DNA of 64,000 nucleotides from NCBI GenBank assembly GCA_902798745.1, contig CADBXM010000003.1, positions 1 through 64,000 on the forward strand, in the 5' to 3' direction. This DNA is from an uncultured Eubacteriales bacterium (GTDB taxonomy: Bacteria; Bacillota; Clostridia; Peptostreptococcales; Anaerovoracaceae). Of the stretch, positions 34,317-43,249 are shown one piece after another. The notes under the pieces were generated by a model. The model searched no databases. It had not been told where the DNA came from and saw nothing but the letters and a program-made list of their open reading frames with translations. Every line of letters starts with the position of its first letter. The stretch's first letter is position 1. The translations under genes and the position numbers were made by a program.

Positions 34317-35621
34317 CTATTTGACCTTTACGCTATTCTTCACGGACCATTTTCCGTAATATGTTTTGCCATTGACCTTTCTGTAGGCTCTTACCTGAAC
34401 GTAATACTTTTTCTTTTTCAGAGATTTGATAGTAAGGCCTTTCTTTTTATATGATGTGACTTTTTTCTTTTTTACATTCTTCTTAAAGTTCTTGTTTGTG
34501 GAATACCTGAATTCGTATCCCGTGGCCTTTGACTGCTTTTTCCAGCGGACTGTTATTTTCTTTTTGCCTGCCTTCAGTTTGCTGATCACAGCTTTAGCAG
34601 GAGTATATTTCTTTGTGGCAGCTTCGGCTCTGGCCTTCTCATAAGCCCTGTCGGCTGCAGCTTCCCTCTCCTTCGCCTCAAGGTCAATATATTTAAATCC
34701 GTTTTCCTTGGCATACCTCGCGCCTTCGCTTCCGGCCTTCGCGTATATTACAAATCCATCGATCTTGCCCCGAATCACCAGGTTATTGAAAATACCGGTG
34801 GGATCCCCGTCATATCCGAAAGCGTAGTTGCCTATATGCGTTACAGATGAAGGTATTGTTACTTCCTTCAATGCGGTTGCTCCAAGGAAAGCATATGAGT
34901 CAATGCTGATTATTGTGTTTGGGATCTTTATGGATACCATATCCTCACAATACCTGAAGGATGCGCTGATATTAGTCACTTTATAGGTATTTCCATCATC
35001 AAGCGTAACATGATCTTTGATCTTGAACTCTTTCTGCTCAGTTTCCCAGATTTCGTAAACACATGCAGTACCGTCATCCCGGACCCTGTACTCGAGACCG
35101 TCGATCACAGCGTATGGCGCAATGTATATCTTTATCGGATTTGTATACACAGGCTCCGCAGAAGGATCGTTCTTTTTCACCAAGCGATACCTGTATTCAG
35201 CATACCGTCCTGATGCAGAAGGTATTCCGCCCACCCATTCGAAAGGAAGACTGAACCTGTAGAGCTTTCCACCGGATCTACTCTCTTTGCATTCGTACAA
35301 TTCAAGCAACGCATTTCCGTCATCGTCGAAGTATCCAAAGACCTCGTTACCTTCGTAAAATGCTTTGTCGAAATAATACGTTGTAGAAACGCCGTTTTCC
35401 GTAATGGTAATACTCTCCCCATCGTCCGGGACAGGTGCCCATGGGAATGTCGCATCAGGATCAAAATTCCTTTGGAGCGTTAACACATCGCTGTTGGTAC
35501 CCGGTTTATATATTGCCGTCACGCCTTCATCTTCGGCAAACGATATCTGCAAAGCAGCTACCATCATCACCGCAATGAATGCTGCAATGAGGGTTGTCTT
35601 AAATAAGCCTATGTATTTCAT
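34317..35621 (-). CDS. Secreted LRR_5 (BspA-like) protein with lysine-rich FN3 domain
   Basis: A 434-residue secreted protein with a signal peptide (about 1-29). The central part holds BspA-type leucine-rich repeats: MVSIKIPNTIISIDSYAF, then LKEVTIPSSVTHIGNYAF, then a degenerate third unit. A charged alpha-helical spacer (about 325-350) leads to a C-terminal lysine-rich FN3 domain (about 352-434) with VRWKKQSKATGYEFRYS and YYVQVRAYRKVNGKTYYG, ending VKVK. BspA-type repeats often bind host or matrix proteins; the ligand is unknown. It lies upstream of the subtilase. The C-terminal domain is shared with the proteins at 26242 and 42365 and may hold them at the cell wall. Confidence 0.85.
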   Translation of the reverse strand: MKYIGLFKTTLIAAFIAVMMVAALQISFAEDEGVTAIYKPGTNSDVLTLQRNFDPDATFPWAPVPDDGESITITENGVSTTYYFDKAFYEGNEVFGYFDDDGNALLELYECKESRSGGKLYRFSLPFEWVGGIPSASGRYAEYRYRLVKKNDPSAEPVYTNPIKIYIAPYAVIDGLEYRVRDDGTACVYEIWETEQKEFKIKDHVTLDDGNTYKVTNISASFRYCEDMVSIKIPNTIISIDSYAFLGATALKEVTIPSSVTHIGNYAFGYDGDPTGIFNNLVIRGKIDGFVIYAKAGSEGARYAKENGFKYIDLEAKEREAAADRAYEKARAEAATKKYTPAKAVISKLKAGKKKITVRWKKQSKATGYEFRYSTNKNFKKNVKKKKVTSYKKKGLTIKSLKKKKYYVQVRAYRKVNGKTYYGKWSVKNSVKVK

Positions 35622-35668
35622 AACTCAAAGCTCCCTTATTTCCATGACGTTGCGATCAGTGAAGTGAT

Positions 35669-36799
35669 CTATGGCAGGATCACAGTGATCCTCGTTCCGA
35701 TATCCTTTCTTGAAACGACCTCGAAGTGCCCTCCGTGCCGCTCAACTATCCATTTGGCGATCGCCAGTCCCAGTCCGCTTCCTCCGGTCTGCTTTGAGCG
35801 GGAATCATCTGCCCTGTAAAAGCGGTCGAAAATGTGAGGTATGTCGTTTTCGCTTATACCGATACCGCTGTCCTGGACTGAAAAAGCCGGGTTTCCGTCT
35901 ACGACAAGACTCTTCAGCATTATTTCCCCGCCTTCCGGTGTGTATTTTGACGCGTTCTCGATGAGTATCCTTGCAGCTTGCTTAATGAGAGAAACATCGC
36001 CTTTGGCAGGAATGGCGCCACCGTCTTCGAATTTGTAATCGTGAGACTTATCTATCATGGAGGACTCTTCCCAGACCTCCTTCATCATTTCTGACATGTC
36101 GAAGTCGGTAACATTGAGAGTCGTCCTTCCGCTGTCACCGCGCGCCAGAAACAGGAGCTGTTCCACCAGATGCTGCATGTTCTCGCTTTCATCTTTTATC
36201 GCGCTTATCGACTCTTCAAGTATCTTCTCATCAGTCGTGCCCCAGCGGTCGAGCAGGTCCGCATAGCCCTTGATAACGGCTATAGGTGTGCGGAGTTCAT
36301 GAGACGCATCGGATACAAATCTTGCCTGCTGTCTGTATGAGTCCCTCATGCGGGTCATGAGCTTGTTGACTGCTGTCTCAAGACCGGCAAGTTCGGCGTC
36401 TCCTGTAGCGAGAAGTTGATCCTCATCCGCCGGCGCCAGATTATCGATAGCATTTTCAAGATTCATGGCCGCGTCTGCAAAATCCCGAATAGGTCTCAGC
36501 TTGGAGCGCACTTTAAGTGTCTCCATCAATACCCACAGCAAAACGATCAGCCCCTCGACCCTCAGAACGATATCCAGCTTCCATTCTTTTAAAAGCATGA
36601 CAAGGACGTCGGGGTTGTCTATAGTCAGTTCATAGGCTCCATTGTTTTCTTGAAGGCCCGGTGCTACCAGAACCGCAAGCAGGACTATGTCGATAACTAT
36701 AAATATAAGCAGGAGGTTGAATCCGGAACTCAAACCTATCCTGAAAGCTATAGAGCCTGTGCTGACCGGTTTTTCTTTTTTCGTCTTCGCTTTACTCAT
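35669..36799 (-). CDS. Membrane sensor histidine kinase of a two-component system
   Basis: A 376-residue kinase with two transmembrane helices (about 28-47 and 80-95) flanking a very short extracellular loop of about 30 residues, a HAMP-like linker, HisKA with DASHELRTP (His167), and HATPase boxes ENASKYTPEGG, DSGIGI and GGSGLGLAI. The small sensor loop suggests detection of membrane or intramembrane signals rather than a large ligand. Its ATG overlaps the end of the response regulator gene by 8 nt, so the pair is coupled. Proximity to secreted-protein genes hints at an envelope role (inference). Confidence 0.92.
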   Translation of the reverse strand: MSKAKTKKEKPVSTGSIAFRIGLSSGFNLLLIFIVIDIVLLAVLVAPGLQENNGAYELTIDNPDVLVMLLKEWKLDIVLRVEGLIVLLWVLMETLKVRSKLRPIRDFADAAMNLENAIDNLAPADEDQLLATGDAELAGLETAVNKLMTRMRDSYRQQARFVSDASHELRTPIAVIKGYADLLDRWGTTDEKILEESISAIKDESENMQHLVEQLLFLARGDSGRTTLNVTDFDMSEMMKEVWEESSMIDKSHDYKFEDGGAIPAKGDVSLIKQAARILIENASKYTPEGGEIMLKSLVVDGNPAFSVQDSGIGISENDIPHIFDRFYRADDSRSKQTGGSGLGLAIAKWIVERHGGHFEVVSRKDIGTRITVILP

Positions 36800-37496
36800 T
36801 GTCGTCCCTGATCACGTATCCAACTCCACGGACAGTCTGTATCAGCCTGATACCATACACTTCATCTATCTTGCTGCGCAGATACCGAATGTACACATCG
36901 ACAACGTTTGTCTCCCCCATGTAATCATAGCCCCAGACTTTGCCAAGGAGGCTGTCCCTTGACAGCACGATGTTCTTGTTTAACAGCAGGATATTCAGCA
37001 GATCGAATTCCCTGCCGGTCAGTTCTATCTCTTTGCCCGCGTATCTCACCTCATGGTGGCTCTCCGACAGAGTAAGTTCGCCGCATCTAAGCAGATCATC
37101 CGGCTCACTGCGCGGAACTTCATCATTACCCTGAGAGTTGCGGCGAAGTACTAGTCTTATCCTTGCCAGAAGTTCCTCTATCGCGAAAGGCTTCGTTATG
37201 TAATCATCAGCGCCCTGATCCAGACCGGCCACTTTATCCATTACCGCGTCGCGAGCCGTAAGCATAATAACAGGCACGTCAGAGCTCTTCCTGAGCCTTC
37301 TCAGCACCTCGAGACCATTAAGCCCCGGAAGCATTATATCAAGCAAAACAAGGCTGAAGCCTCCGCTTTCAGCCATTTCCAGCCCTGTTCTGCCGTCTGC
37401 GCATTTCTCTACCTCATAGCCTTCATGTATGAGCTCCAGTTCCGTAAAACGCGCAATCTTTTCTTCATCTTCAATTATCAGTATTCTGTTTGCCAT
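36792..37496 (-). CDS. OmpR/PhoB-family response regulator
   Basis: A 234-residue regulator with an N-terminal receiver (acidic pair Glu9/Asp10, acceptor Asp53 in LLDIMLPG, Thr in MLTARD, Lys in YITKPF) and a C-terminal winged helix (ELTGREFDLLNILL, then VDVYIRYLRSKID and TVRGVGYVI). It should bind DNA as a dimer when phosphorylated by the kinase encoded directly downstream. The gene begins inside the 3' end of the DUF4342 gene (26-nt overlap), so a three-gene transcript is likely. Confidence 0.95.
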   Translation of the reverse strand: MANRILIIEDEEKIARFTELELIHEGYEVEKCADGRTGLEMAESGGFSLVLLDIMLPGLNGLEVLRRLRKSSDVPVIMLTARDAVMDKVAGLDQGADDYITKPFAIEELLARIRLVLRRNSQGNDEVPRSEPDDLLRCGELTLSESHHEVRYAGKEIELTGREFDLLNILLLNKNIVLSRDSLLGKVWGYDYMGETNVVDVYIRYLRSKIDEVYGIRLIQTVRGVGYVIRDDNE

Positions 37497-38049
37497 TTAC
37501 TTTTTCCGATATGTCTTCTCTTACCTTCTCTGCGTAATCTGTCGCTTTGTCCATCGTATCGTTGATGCCGGCCTTACCAAGGTCAGCTCCTTCAAAATGG
37601 AATCGGCATCCCAGCAGCATAGCGATAACTGCCAATATCAGCGTTGCCCAGAAGAACATGGCGAGCGCGAGGACCGGTACCCAGATCGGAAGATCGAAGA
37701 CCTGCTGGCCGTTGCTCTTGATCATCACCATCCTGTTCTCCGTTAGGATACTCTTGAGACGATTCCACAGACCTTTTACCTTCTTAGAAGCCTCTTTTGT
37801 TTTTCCCTGTTTTTTGGATCCGGCGTTATCGTATCCTTTATCGTTTACGACTTCAGGGATGATCTCAACTGTTTCCTCTGTCTTGCTCTCAGCTGCTTCC
37901 GGCTGCTCTTTGATTATCTTGCCTTCCTTTTCAAGACTGATGACAGCATCCAGCATGTCCCATCCACAAGCCTCAAGAGCTGCCTTTGCATCTTCATAGC
38001 TGCAACCTGACTTATTAACGAGCTGTTCTACTTTCTGATAGTTATCCAT
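37471..38049 (-). CDS. DUF4342 membrane protein with UBA-like N-terminus
   Basis: A 192-residue protein. Residues 1-45 form a UBA-like three-helix unit (VEQLVNKSGCSYEDAKAALE). An acidic/basic linker follows, then the DUF4342 block (KGLWNRLKSILTENRMVM, LPIWVPVLALAMFFW) with one or two transmembrane helices (about 113-140) and a charged tail predicted to be helical. The family's role is not established. It is the first gene of the unit with the response regulator and kinase, with a GGAGGAAAA ribosome site. An envelope-stress role together with the two-component system is a reasonable inference. Confidence 0.8.
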   Translation of the reverse strand: MDNYQKVEQLVNKSGCSYEDAKAALEACGWDMLDAVISLEKEGKIIKEQPEAAESKTEETVEIIPEVVNDKGYDNAGSKKQGKTKEASKKVKGLWNRLKSILTENRMVMIKSNGQQVFDLPIWVPVLALAMFFWATLILAVIAMLLGCRFHFEGADLGKAGINDTMDKATDYAEKVREDISEKVNGKQNTDN

Positions 38050-38187
38050 TTTTTCCTCCTTATTGATTTTAACAGTTTATCTGTCTTTTTGTGACTCTTT
38101 CTTTGATGGTTTTATGATAAGGCGGAAAAATGAAAGCGTCCTTTGCGGAAAATTAGAAAATGATTAGAAAGTGATGAATATTTCAAT

Positions 38188-38223
38188 AAAAAAACCGCAA
38201 CGCTGTTCATTTGGACGCTGCGG
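38188..38223 (-). terminator. Terminator of the metallophosphoesterase gene
   Basis: On the minus strand CCGCAGCG and the later AGCGTTGCGG pair (38195-38223) and are followed by TTTTTTTA. Confidence 0.8.
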
Positions 38224-38237
38224 CCATAGTGATCCGT

Positions 38238-39341
38238 TTAGTGTTTTGGACTCAGTGTGATCACTTCATAGTTGCAATTCGCTTCTGTTCTGAATGGGAA
38301 ATACCACCCGGAGATCCCCGGGCTTACATAAAGAATAGTATCCCCGCGTCTGTACTCTCCGTATATATTCCTTACTCCCAGCTTGTATACATACCTCAAA
38401 GGGAAAAGCTGCCCCGCGTGTGTGTGACCGGAGAGCTGAAGATCAGCTCCTGTGGCAAGGATATCATCTTCAAGATAAGGCGTATGGTCGATACATATTG
38501 TAAAGGCTTTATCAGGTCTTTCCGGAAGCTGGTCAACTTTCAGGCGTCTTTCCTTATCCTCCCCATCTTCCCTTCCGAGTATCACGAGATCGTCTGCCCA
38601 TTGCACCATCTCATCGCGCAATATCTTTATTCCATTGCCCGTAATGGCCTCTTCAAGTTCTTCAGGCGTGAATGTAGGTCCGCTCAGGTAATGCCCGTGA
38701 CTCTGAAGGTCATGGTTTCCGTAAACGAAGAAGACATCAAGACCAAGCGACCCGATCATTTCATATATCCTCTTCATATCTTCGGCGGAAGTCCGCTCAT
38801 CCGTGATGTCTCCGCCCAGGATCATGAAGTCCGGATTCAGGTCTTTGACCTTTCTCAGCGCATTATCAACGGTCTTCTCGGTCTGAGCCGAACCATAGTG
38901 AAGATCTGATATGAACACGAATTTATAAGTTTTTTTAAGTTTCTCAGAAGTGTATTTGTGTTTTCTGGGACTGATTATCTGGCTGTTGAGCGTCCCATAT
39001 AACAGATACAGGATCAAGAACACCAGGCTTATAAGAATTATGCTTTTATTTTCCACTTTGATCTTTGATGCGATCGTAATTAACGCACCAAGGTCGGCAA
39101 AAGCATCGCAGAATAGGACAGTATAAAGCGCGAGCGGCAGATAACCGAGCCTCCAAATTGTCTTATTGCAAAATGCCATACAGCAGTATGCTATCGCCGT
39201 GGCAGCCAAAAACTTGACGACGAACATCAATGCAAAGGTAGTTGTGTTGCCTCCTGCTCTCAATGGCGCATCCAGCAGTTCTATAGCAGCAAACACCACA
39301 GCGTTGCAAGCGATCCATTTTGCATAGTTAATTGATTTCAT
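38238..39341 (-). CDS. Membrane-bound calcineurin-like metallophosphoesterase
   Basis: A 367-residue protein with four to five N-terminal transmembrane helices (about residues 5-118) and a soluble phosphoesterase domain. The domain carries all metal-binding motifs: FISDLHYG (Asp146, His148), GGDITD (Asp178), YGNHD (about 207-211), a DHTPY histidine and SGHTHAGQ (about 307-314). This arrangement matches the YaeI/YkuE-like group, which includes lipid phosphohydrolases; the substrate here is not known. The catalytic domain is expected on one face of the membrane near lipid substrates. It is transcribed alone and ends at a strong terminator. Confidence 0.87.
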   Translation of the reverse strand: MKSINYAKWIACNAVVFAAIELLDAPLRAGGNTTTFALMFVVKFLAATAIAYCCMAFCNKTIWRLGYLPLALYTVLFCDAFADLGALITIASKIKVENKSIILISLVFLILYLLYGTLNSQIISPRKHKYTSEKLKKTYKFVFISDLHYGSAQTEKTVDNALRKVKDLNPDFMILGGDITDERTSAEDMKRIYEMIGSLGLDVFFVYGNHDLQSHGHYLSGPTFTPEELEEAITGNGIKILRDEMVQWADDLVILGREDGEDKERRLKVDQLPERPDKAFTICIDHTPYLEDDILATGADLQLSGHTHAGQLFPLRYVYKLGVRNIYGEYRRGDTILYVSPGISGWYFPFRTEANCNYEVITLSPKH

Positions 39342-39493
39342 AGTTCAAAGCGAACCTCCTCGATTCTTAATTGACTTTACTGTCGGTGGTACACGGGCAC
39401 AAATTCTATTGCGCTCTTATGTCCTCGATGCATTAGAATCATTGCTGAAATGTTTCAATAAATATGACATATCTCGATCTCTCCTTTGAATAA

Positions 39494-39528
39494 ATGCCGA
39501 AGCGCTGGACACTCAGGCACTCCGGCAT
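39494..39528 (-). terminator. Hairpin downstream of the secreted protein gene at 39557
   Basis: ATGCCG (39494-39499) and CGGCAT (39523-39528) close an imperfect 12-bp stem. On the minus strand it is followed only by TTATTC, so termination is uncertain. The rest of the 215-bp gap holds the promoter region of the metallophosphoesterase gene. Confidence 0.5.
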
Positions 39529-39556
39529 GGATTTTGTTTTGAAAAGGCTTTCTATT

Positions 39557-40273
39557 TCATTTTCTGTTTATTTCTACCAAATAGTCCAGATAGTCATCGC
39601 CCTTTTCAAGCTTGATAAACATGTACATCTTCTTGTATTTCTTCGGGAATTTAAACGACTTTCCTTTAAGCGCCCTTTTGAGCTCCGCGTCCGGTATCTT
39701 CACCTGATTGCCGTTCTTCTTACAGTAGCGCCCAGTTATTTCCGTCTTCTTCCATCCGTTTTTAAGGACAAACTTTACTGTAGCCTTTGTCTTCTTTGTA
39801 TAGATCTCGGAAGCTTTGATATCCTCCTTAATATTCATTTTCTTGCCGCTGATGTGTAGACTCTTAATAAAATTAGGATATTTTATTACGCGAAAGACTT
39901 TGCTTAGCGTTCTTGTATTGCCTTCTTCGTCCTTGAAAGTCATTGTTATCCGTGACTTTCCTGACTTCTTTAGGATCATCTCATAAAGGCCATCGTTTTT
40001 GACCAACTTGATTACTTTAGGATTGCTTGATTTTGCAGTGATCGCAGCCTGATCATCTATGTACACGCCGTTCTCATCAAAATTACCGTTGACAGGCACA
40101 GCCCATAACACAGGTGATTCATCAAAATTTTTGTTGTGATACAGGGTTTTGGGAATGTCGATCTTGTACTCCACGGAGGTATTTGCATCAGCAGTTAAAA
40201 ACGCAAACGCGACCATCATGACAGCAAAGATGATGATCAATGTCAAACTTCTTTTATTATTCAGAGCCTTCAT
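39557..40273 (-). CDS. Secreted protein of unknown function, lysine-rich beta domain
   Basis: A 238-residue protein with a signal peptide or N-terminal anchor (MKALNNKRSLTLIIIFAVMM, cleavage near residue 29). It carries an Ig-like segment (about 75-130) with AAITAKSSNPKVIKLVKNDG, a pattern close to Big_2 domains. The C-terminal half is very basic and ends in KMYMFIKLEKGDDYLDYL. I do not recognise a named family for the C-terminal half. A degraded copy of that very C-terminus lies at 44134-44228, which shows local duplication. It is transcribed with no close partner. Confidence 0.75.
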   Translation of the reverse strand: MKALNNKRSLTLIIIFAVMMVAFAFLTADANTSVEYKIDIPKTLYHNKNFDESPVLWAVPVNGNFDENGVYIDDQAAITAKSSNPKVIKLVKNDGLYEMILKKSGKSRITMTFKDEEGNTRTLSKVFRVIKYPNFIKSLHISGKKMNIKEDIKASEIYTKKTKATVKFVLKNGWKKTEITGRYCKKNGNQVKIPDAELKRALKGKSFKFPKKYKKMYMFIKLEKGDDYLDYLVEINRK

Positions 40274-40381
40274 ATGTCCTCCTTCTATGCCTGTTTCTGA
40301 AGACGTAAATAAAATGTCAATACAATTAATATAGTTAACAATAGTATATCATGTTTTTGCAGCTAAAATCGTCTGTCCAAA

Positions 40382-41281
40382 TCAGCCACATATTTTACAT
40401 GCTGTCAGGCCCTTCTTTTTGGCTGCCGCTTTAGTGGTTTTATATATAGCGTTAGCGTTACTCAGCCCTGAGCAATTTTTATCCAAATGATAGCGTTTGC
40501 CGGTCTTGGTCGTATAAACAGTTGATCCATTCGCAACGCTGGTGGTTGCTGTGGTTATAGCACCGGTAGTCTTTTTCTTTTTAAACTTGCCGGTTTTGTA
40601 GTTTACCTTATACCCTTTAGCCGCATTATAAACGATAACACGTTCATTGATAGCTTTATCAGAGGAACGGACATCCACGATCACGGATCTCGGTATAAGT
40701 TCAGAACCTTTGTATACCGGTTTGGCTGAATAATACATAGTCACATTATGGTGCCTGTATAAATAATCAACAACCTTACGCTCTGTATATGCCATTCCCC
40801 CGAGACCGTCATTGGCGCCAACATTCTGCATCCTTGTTCCGGTTATAAGATTCTTTCTTACAGCTCGGCCGCCCAAGCTATCTGCTATCAGGTGGCTGCG
40901 GTTCCAGAAATAACCCTTATAGGACTTCCCCGTGTAGAGCTTGATCTTGACTATCTTGTTCTTGCCCCAGCCTGATGGTTCGGATCCTTCAGCGAACTCC
41001 TCTCTCCACCCTGCAGAATCTTTGACCATCTTGTATGTGATGTTCCCTACTGCGCGTCTGGTCCTGCCATATTTGTCAAGTTTGGAGTATTTGATTTTGC
41101 CCTTTGCAGGCTTTCCGGAAACCTTGGCTTTACCGATTTTTACTACATAATTCGGTGCCACCTTTTCTGACCATGTGTACTTGCTCGGTGACTTCGCCTC
41201 CACGGAAGATGTGGAAAAAGCGAAAGATATCGAAAGCGCCAGCGTCATTATTAAGAGTAAAGATGTAAGCCTTCTTTTCAT
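40382..41281 (-). CDS. Secreted DNA/RNA non-specific endonuclease
   Basis: A 299-residue secreted nuclease with a signal peptide (about 1-29). The catalytic block NRSHLIADSLGG (His130) followed by NLITGTRMQNVG matches the beta-beta-alpha-metal nucleases of the streptococcal Spd/EndA type, where His is the general base and the Asn binds magnesium. A lysine/threonine-rich linker leads to a C-terminal motif YHLDKNCSGL...CKICG with a spacing of His and three Cys typical of small zinc-binding tails in secreted clostridial proteins. It would degrade extracellular DNA or RNA. It is divergent from the CAP-domain gene, sharing a 151-bp control region. Confidence 0.88.
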   Translation of the reverse strand: MKRRLTSLLLIMTLALSISFAFSTSSVEAKSPSKYTWSEKVAPNYVVKIGKAKVSGKPAKGKIKYSKLDKYGRTRRAVGNITYKMVKDSAGWREEFAEGSEPSGWGKNKIVKIKLYTGKSYKGYFWNRSHLIADSLGGRAVRKNLITGTRMQNVGANDGLGGMAYTERKVVDYLYRHHNVTMYYSAKPVYKGSELIPRSVIVDVRSSDKAINERVIVYNAAKGYKVNYKTGKFKKKKTTGAITTATTSVANGSTVYTTKTGKRYHLDKNCSGLSNANAIYKTTKAAAKKKGLTACKICG

Positions 41282-41432
41282 ATATACCTCTGTTCAACCG
41301 GGAACAAAATCCCTGTCTGTATTATACCGGTTGCTTGAATATAATATAGTATTACTGTACCATAATTGTATACTGAAACTGCACACAGATCGATGTCGGA
41401 TCGATCTAATCACCGTATTATTGGAGATGGTA

Positions 41433-42317
41433 ATGAATAAAAAACGCAGAATACTGTCCGTATTGATCATTGTATGTTTACTGATAAGCTGCTCTGCAGT
41501 CTCATCCTTTGCCGCAAGCGGCAATTATGTCAAACTGCAGGCTACACAGGATTATGGCGATGCCCAAAAAGTACTCAAGCTCATCAACAAGCAGCGTACA
41601 AAACGGGGACTTAGGAAACTGAAATTGGACAAGGGCCTCACGAAATCAGCGGCAAAGCGCGCAGCTGAACTTACTGTGTATATCCCGGAGAGCAGTCCGC
41701 ATAGAAGACCCAACGGCAAGCTCACAAAATCGATCAACGGAAAAATCAAATATGAGTGCTGCGCAGAGGGTTACGAAACTCCGGGATCCGTAGTATCCGG
41801 TTGGATGAGTTCTCCGCCGCACAAAAAAGGAATACTCCTCAGTAGCGCCCGAAGCGTGGGTATCGGATGCATCACTACAGGAAGCGGAGAGAAATTCTGG
41901 ACTCTGGAATTCAGCTCTTCCGGGGCAAGCAAAAAAGAAACTCGGAAGAAAGCCGTAACTTCGACATATAAAGTGTCCTCGAAGGCGGAGTATCTGAAAA
42001 AGAAAAACTTCAATATCGGACTCATGGATCAATACGGCTACGATCCATATTCGTATCCTACAGTTTATGTCGGAGAAAGCTCAAAGGCAGCAGTATTTTT
42101 CACAAACAAGTTCGGCTTCAGCACCCCGCTTAAAGGATCCTGGTTTACCTGGGAGTCAAGCAAGCCGTCAGTTGCTGTTATCGATAAGTACGGAAAGATA
42201 ACACCAAAAAAAGCCGGTACTGTCACCATAACCGCAAAGATGAAGGGGGCAATGAACTATATAATCAAAACGAAGTTATATGTTGAGAGCTACGATGACT
42301 ACGATGATTTCTATTGA
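41433..42317 (+). CDS. Secreted CAP-domain (SCP/PR1) protein with Ig-like domain
   Basis: A 294-residue protein. I start at the ATG at 41433 because GGAG lies 6 nt upstream and a signal peptide follows (MNKKRRILSVLIIVCLLISC, cleavage near FAAS). Residues about 43-170 form a CAP domain: LKLINKQRTKRGLRKLKLD, PHRRPNG, CCAEGYE, MSSPPHKKGIL and FWTLEF, the usual His/Glu cleft positions. A C-terminal Big_2-like domain (about 205-290) carries SSKPSVAVIDKYGKITPKKAG. Bacterial CAP proteins are secreted and mostly of unknown activity. It is followed after 47 nt by an FN3 protein gene in the same direction. Confidence 0.87.
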   Translation: MNKKRRILSVLIIVCLLISCSAVSSFAASGNYVKLQATQDYGDAQKVLKLINKQRTKRGLRKLKLDKGLTKSAAKRAAELTVYIPESSPHRRPNGKLTKSINGKIKYECCAEGYETPGSVVSGWMSSPPHKKGILLSSARSVGIGCITTGSGEKFWTLEFSSSGASKKETRKKAVTSTYKVSSKAEYLKKKNFNIGLMDQYGYDPYSYPTVYVGESSKAAVFFTNKFGFSTPLKGSWFTWESSKPSVAVIDKYGKITPKKAGTVTITAKMKGAMNYIIKTKLYVESYDDYDDFY

Positions 42318-42364
42318 TAAGCAGTAGATTTCATATAGATGAAACTTAAAGTGAGGAGGGAATC

Positions 42365-43177
42365 ATGAGAAAGAAACGTTTATTTACCATATTATTGACG
42401 CTGATATTTGTTGTCTCATCGGCGCAGTTCACTTTCGCGAAGGATGTGACCAGTGAATTCAATAAGAAGACACCAAATATTAATGCCAACACTATGGTGT
42501 ATGGAGAATTTGAGAAAAAGAGCGATTCAGACGCTTACACTTTCGTCTCAGGCGGAGGTTCATACAAACTGGTGATATATACTAAAACACCTGCAATAGA
42601 TGAATTTATGGCCGATCTGTATGATTTTGACGAAAACTTCTACATTTTTCCGGCAGATATCGGTTATGGCGCCTTTGAAACATTCAGTGCGGTCGCTGGC
42701 GATCCCCCAAGTTTTCAGTGGGGAGGCAGTGAAATCTATGATAATCCGGAAGCGGTCCCTTATAAGGATGGCTGGTATCGTTCAGTAATAAAACTCGGAA
42801 ATTACAGAAAAAATGTCAAGGTCGGCATAAGATTCGACGCATCAGAAAAATGCTCCTTCAAATTCGAAATTGTAGGAAAGAATTCACCTGCTCCTGCTAA
42901 GACAGTTCTTAAGGGTGTCAGCGGCAAGAAAAAAGCAGCCAATGTAAAGTGGAAAAAAGCTGCGGGGGCGAAAGGATATCAGATCCAGTACTCTAAGGAC
43001 AAAAATTTCAAGAGTGGTATCAAGTCCACAACAGTAAAAGGCGGCAGCACTCTGAAAAAGAAAGTAAGCATCAGCAAAAAAGGAACATACTATTTCAGAG
43101 TACGCGCTTACAAGAAAGTGACCGATGTCAAGGTGTACGGAAAGTGGTCTAAAGTCAAAAAAGCAAAGGTCAAATAA
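42365..43177 (+). CDS. Secreted protein with lysine-rich FN3 domain
   Basis: A 270-residue protein with a signal peptide (about 1-26). Residues about 30-170 form a beta-rich, PPC-like region (VYGEFEKKSDSDAYTFVS, YKLVIYT, KVGIRFDASEKCSFKFEIV), as in bacterial pre-peptidase C-terminal domains. Residues about 180-270 form the same basic FN3 domain seen in the LRR and CotH proteins: VKWKKAAGAKGYQIQYS, YYFRVRAYKKV, ending KAKVK. No catalytic domain is present, so a binding or structural role at the cell surface is likely. GAGGAGGGAA precedes the ATG. Confidence 0.82.
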   Translation: MRKKRLFTILLTLIFVVSSAQFTFAKDVTSEFNKKTPNINANTMVYGEFEKKSDSDAYTFVSGGGSYKLVIYTKTPAIDEFMADLYDFDENFYIFPADIGYGAFETFSAVAGDPPSFQWGGSEIYDNPEAVPYKDGWYRSVIKLGNYRKNVKVGIRFDASEKCSFKFEIVGKNSPAPAKTVLKGVSGKKKAANVKWKKAAGAKGYQIQYSKDKNFKSGIKSTTVKGGSTLKKKVSISKKGTYYFRVRAYKKVTDVKVYGKWSKVKKAKVK

Positions 43178-43193
43178 TATCCTATAACCATGT

Positions 43194-43236
43194 AAAAAAA
43201 GAAGTGACCGGCCAAACAGCCGGTCACTTCCTTTTT
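43194..43236. terminator. Bidirectional terminator between convergent genes
   Basis: GAAGTGACCGGC (43201-43212) and GCCGGTCACTTC (43219-43230) form a perfect 12-bp stem with a CAAACA loop, flanked by A7 on the left and T5 on the right, so it works in both directions. Confidence 0.92.
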
Positions 43237-43249
43237 AAATAAAAAGCTA

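Noticed and set aside
41175..41432. N-terminal extension of the CAP-domain frame upstream of 41433
   Set aside because: The extension has no ribosome site, would place the signal peptide about 90 residues inside the protein, and overlaps the divergent nuclease gene and promoter region.
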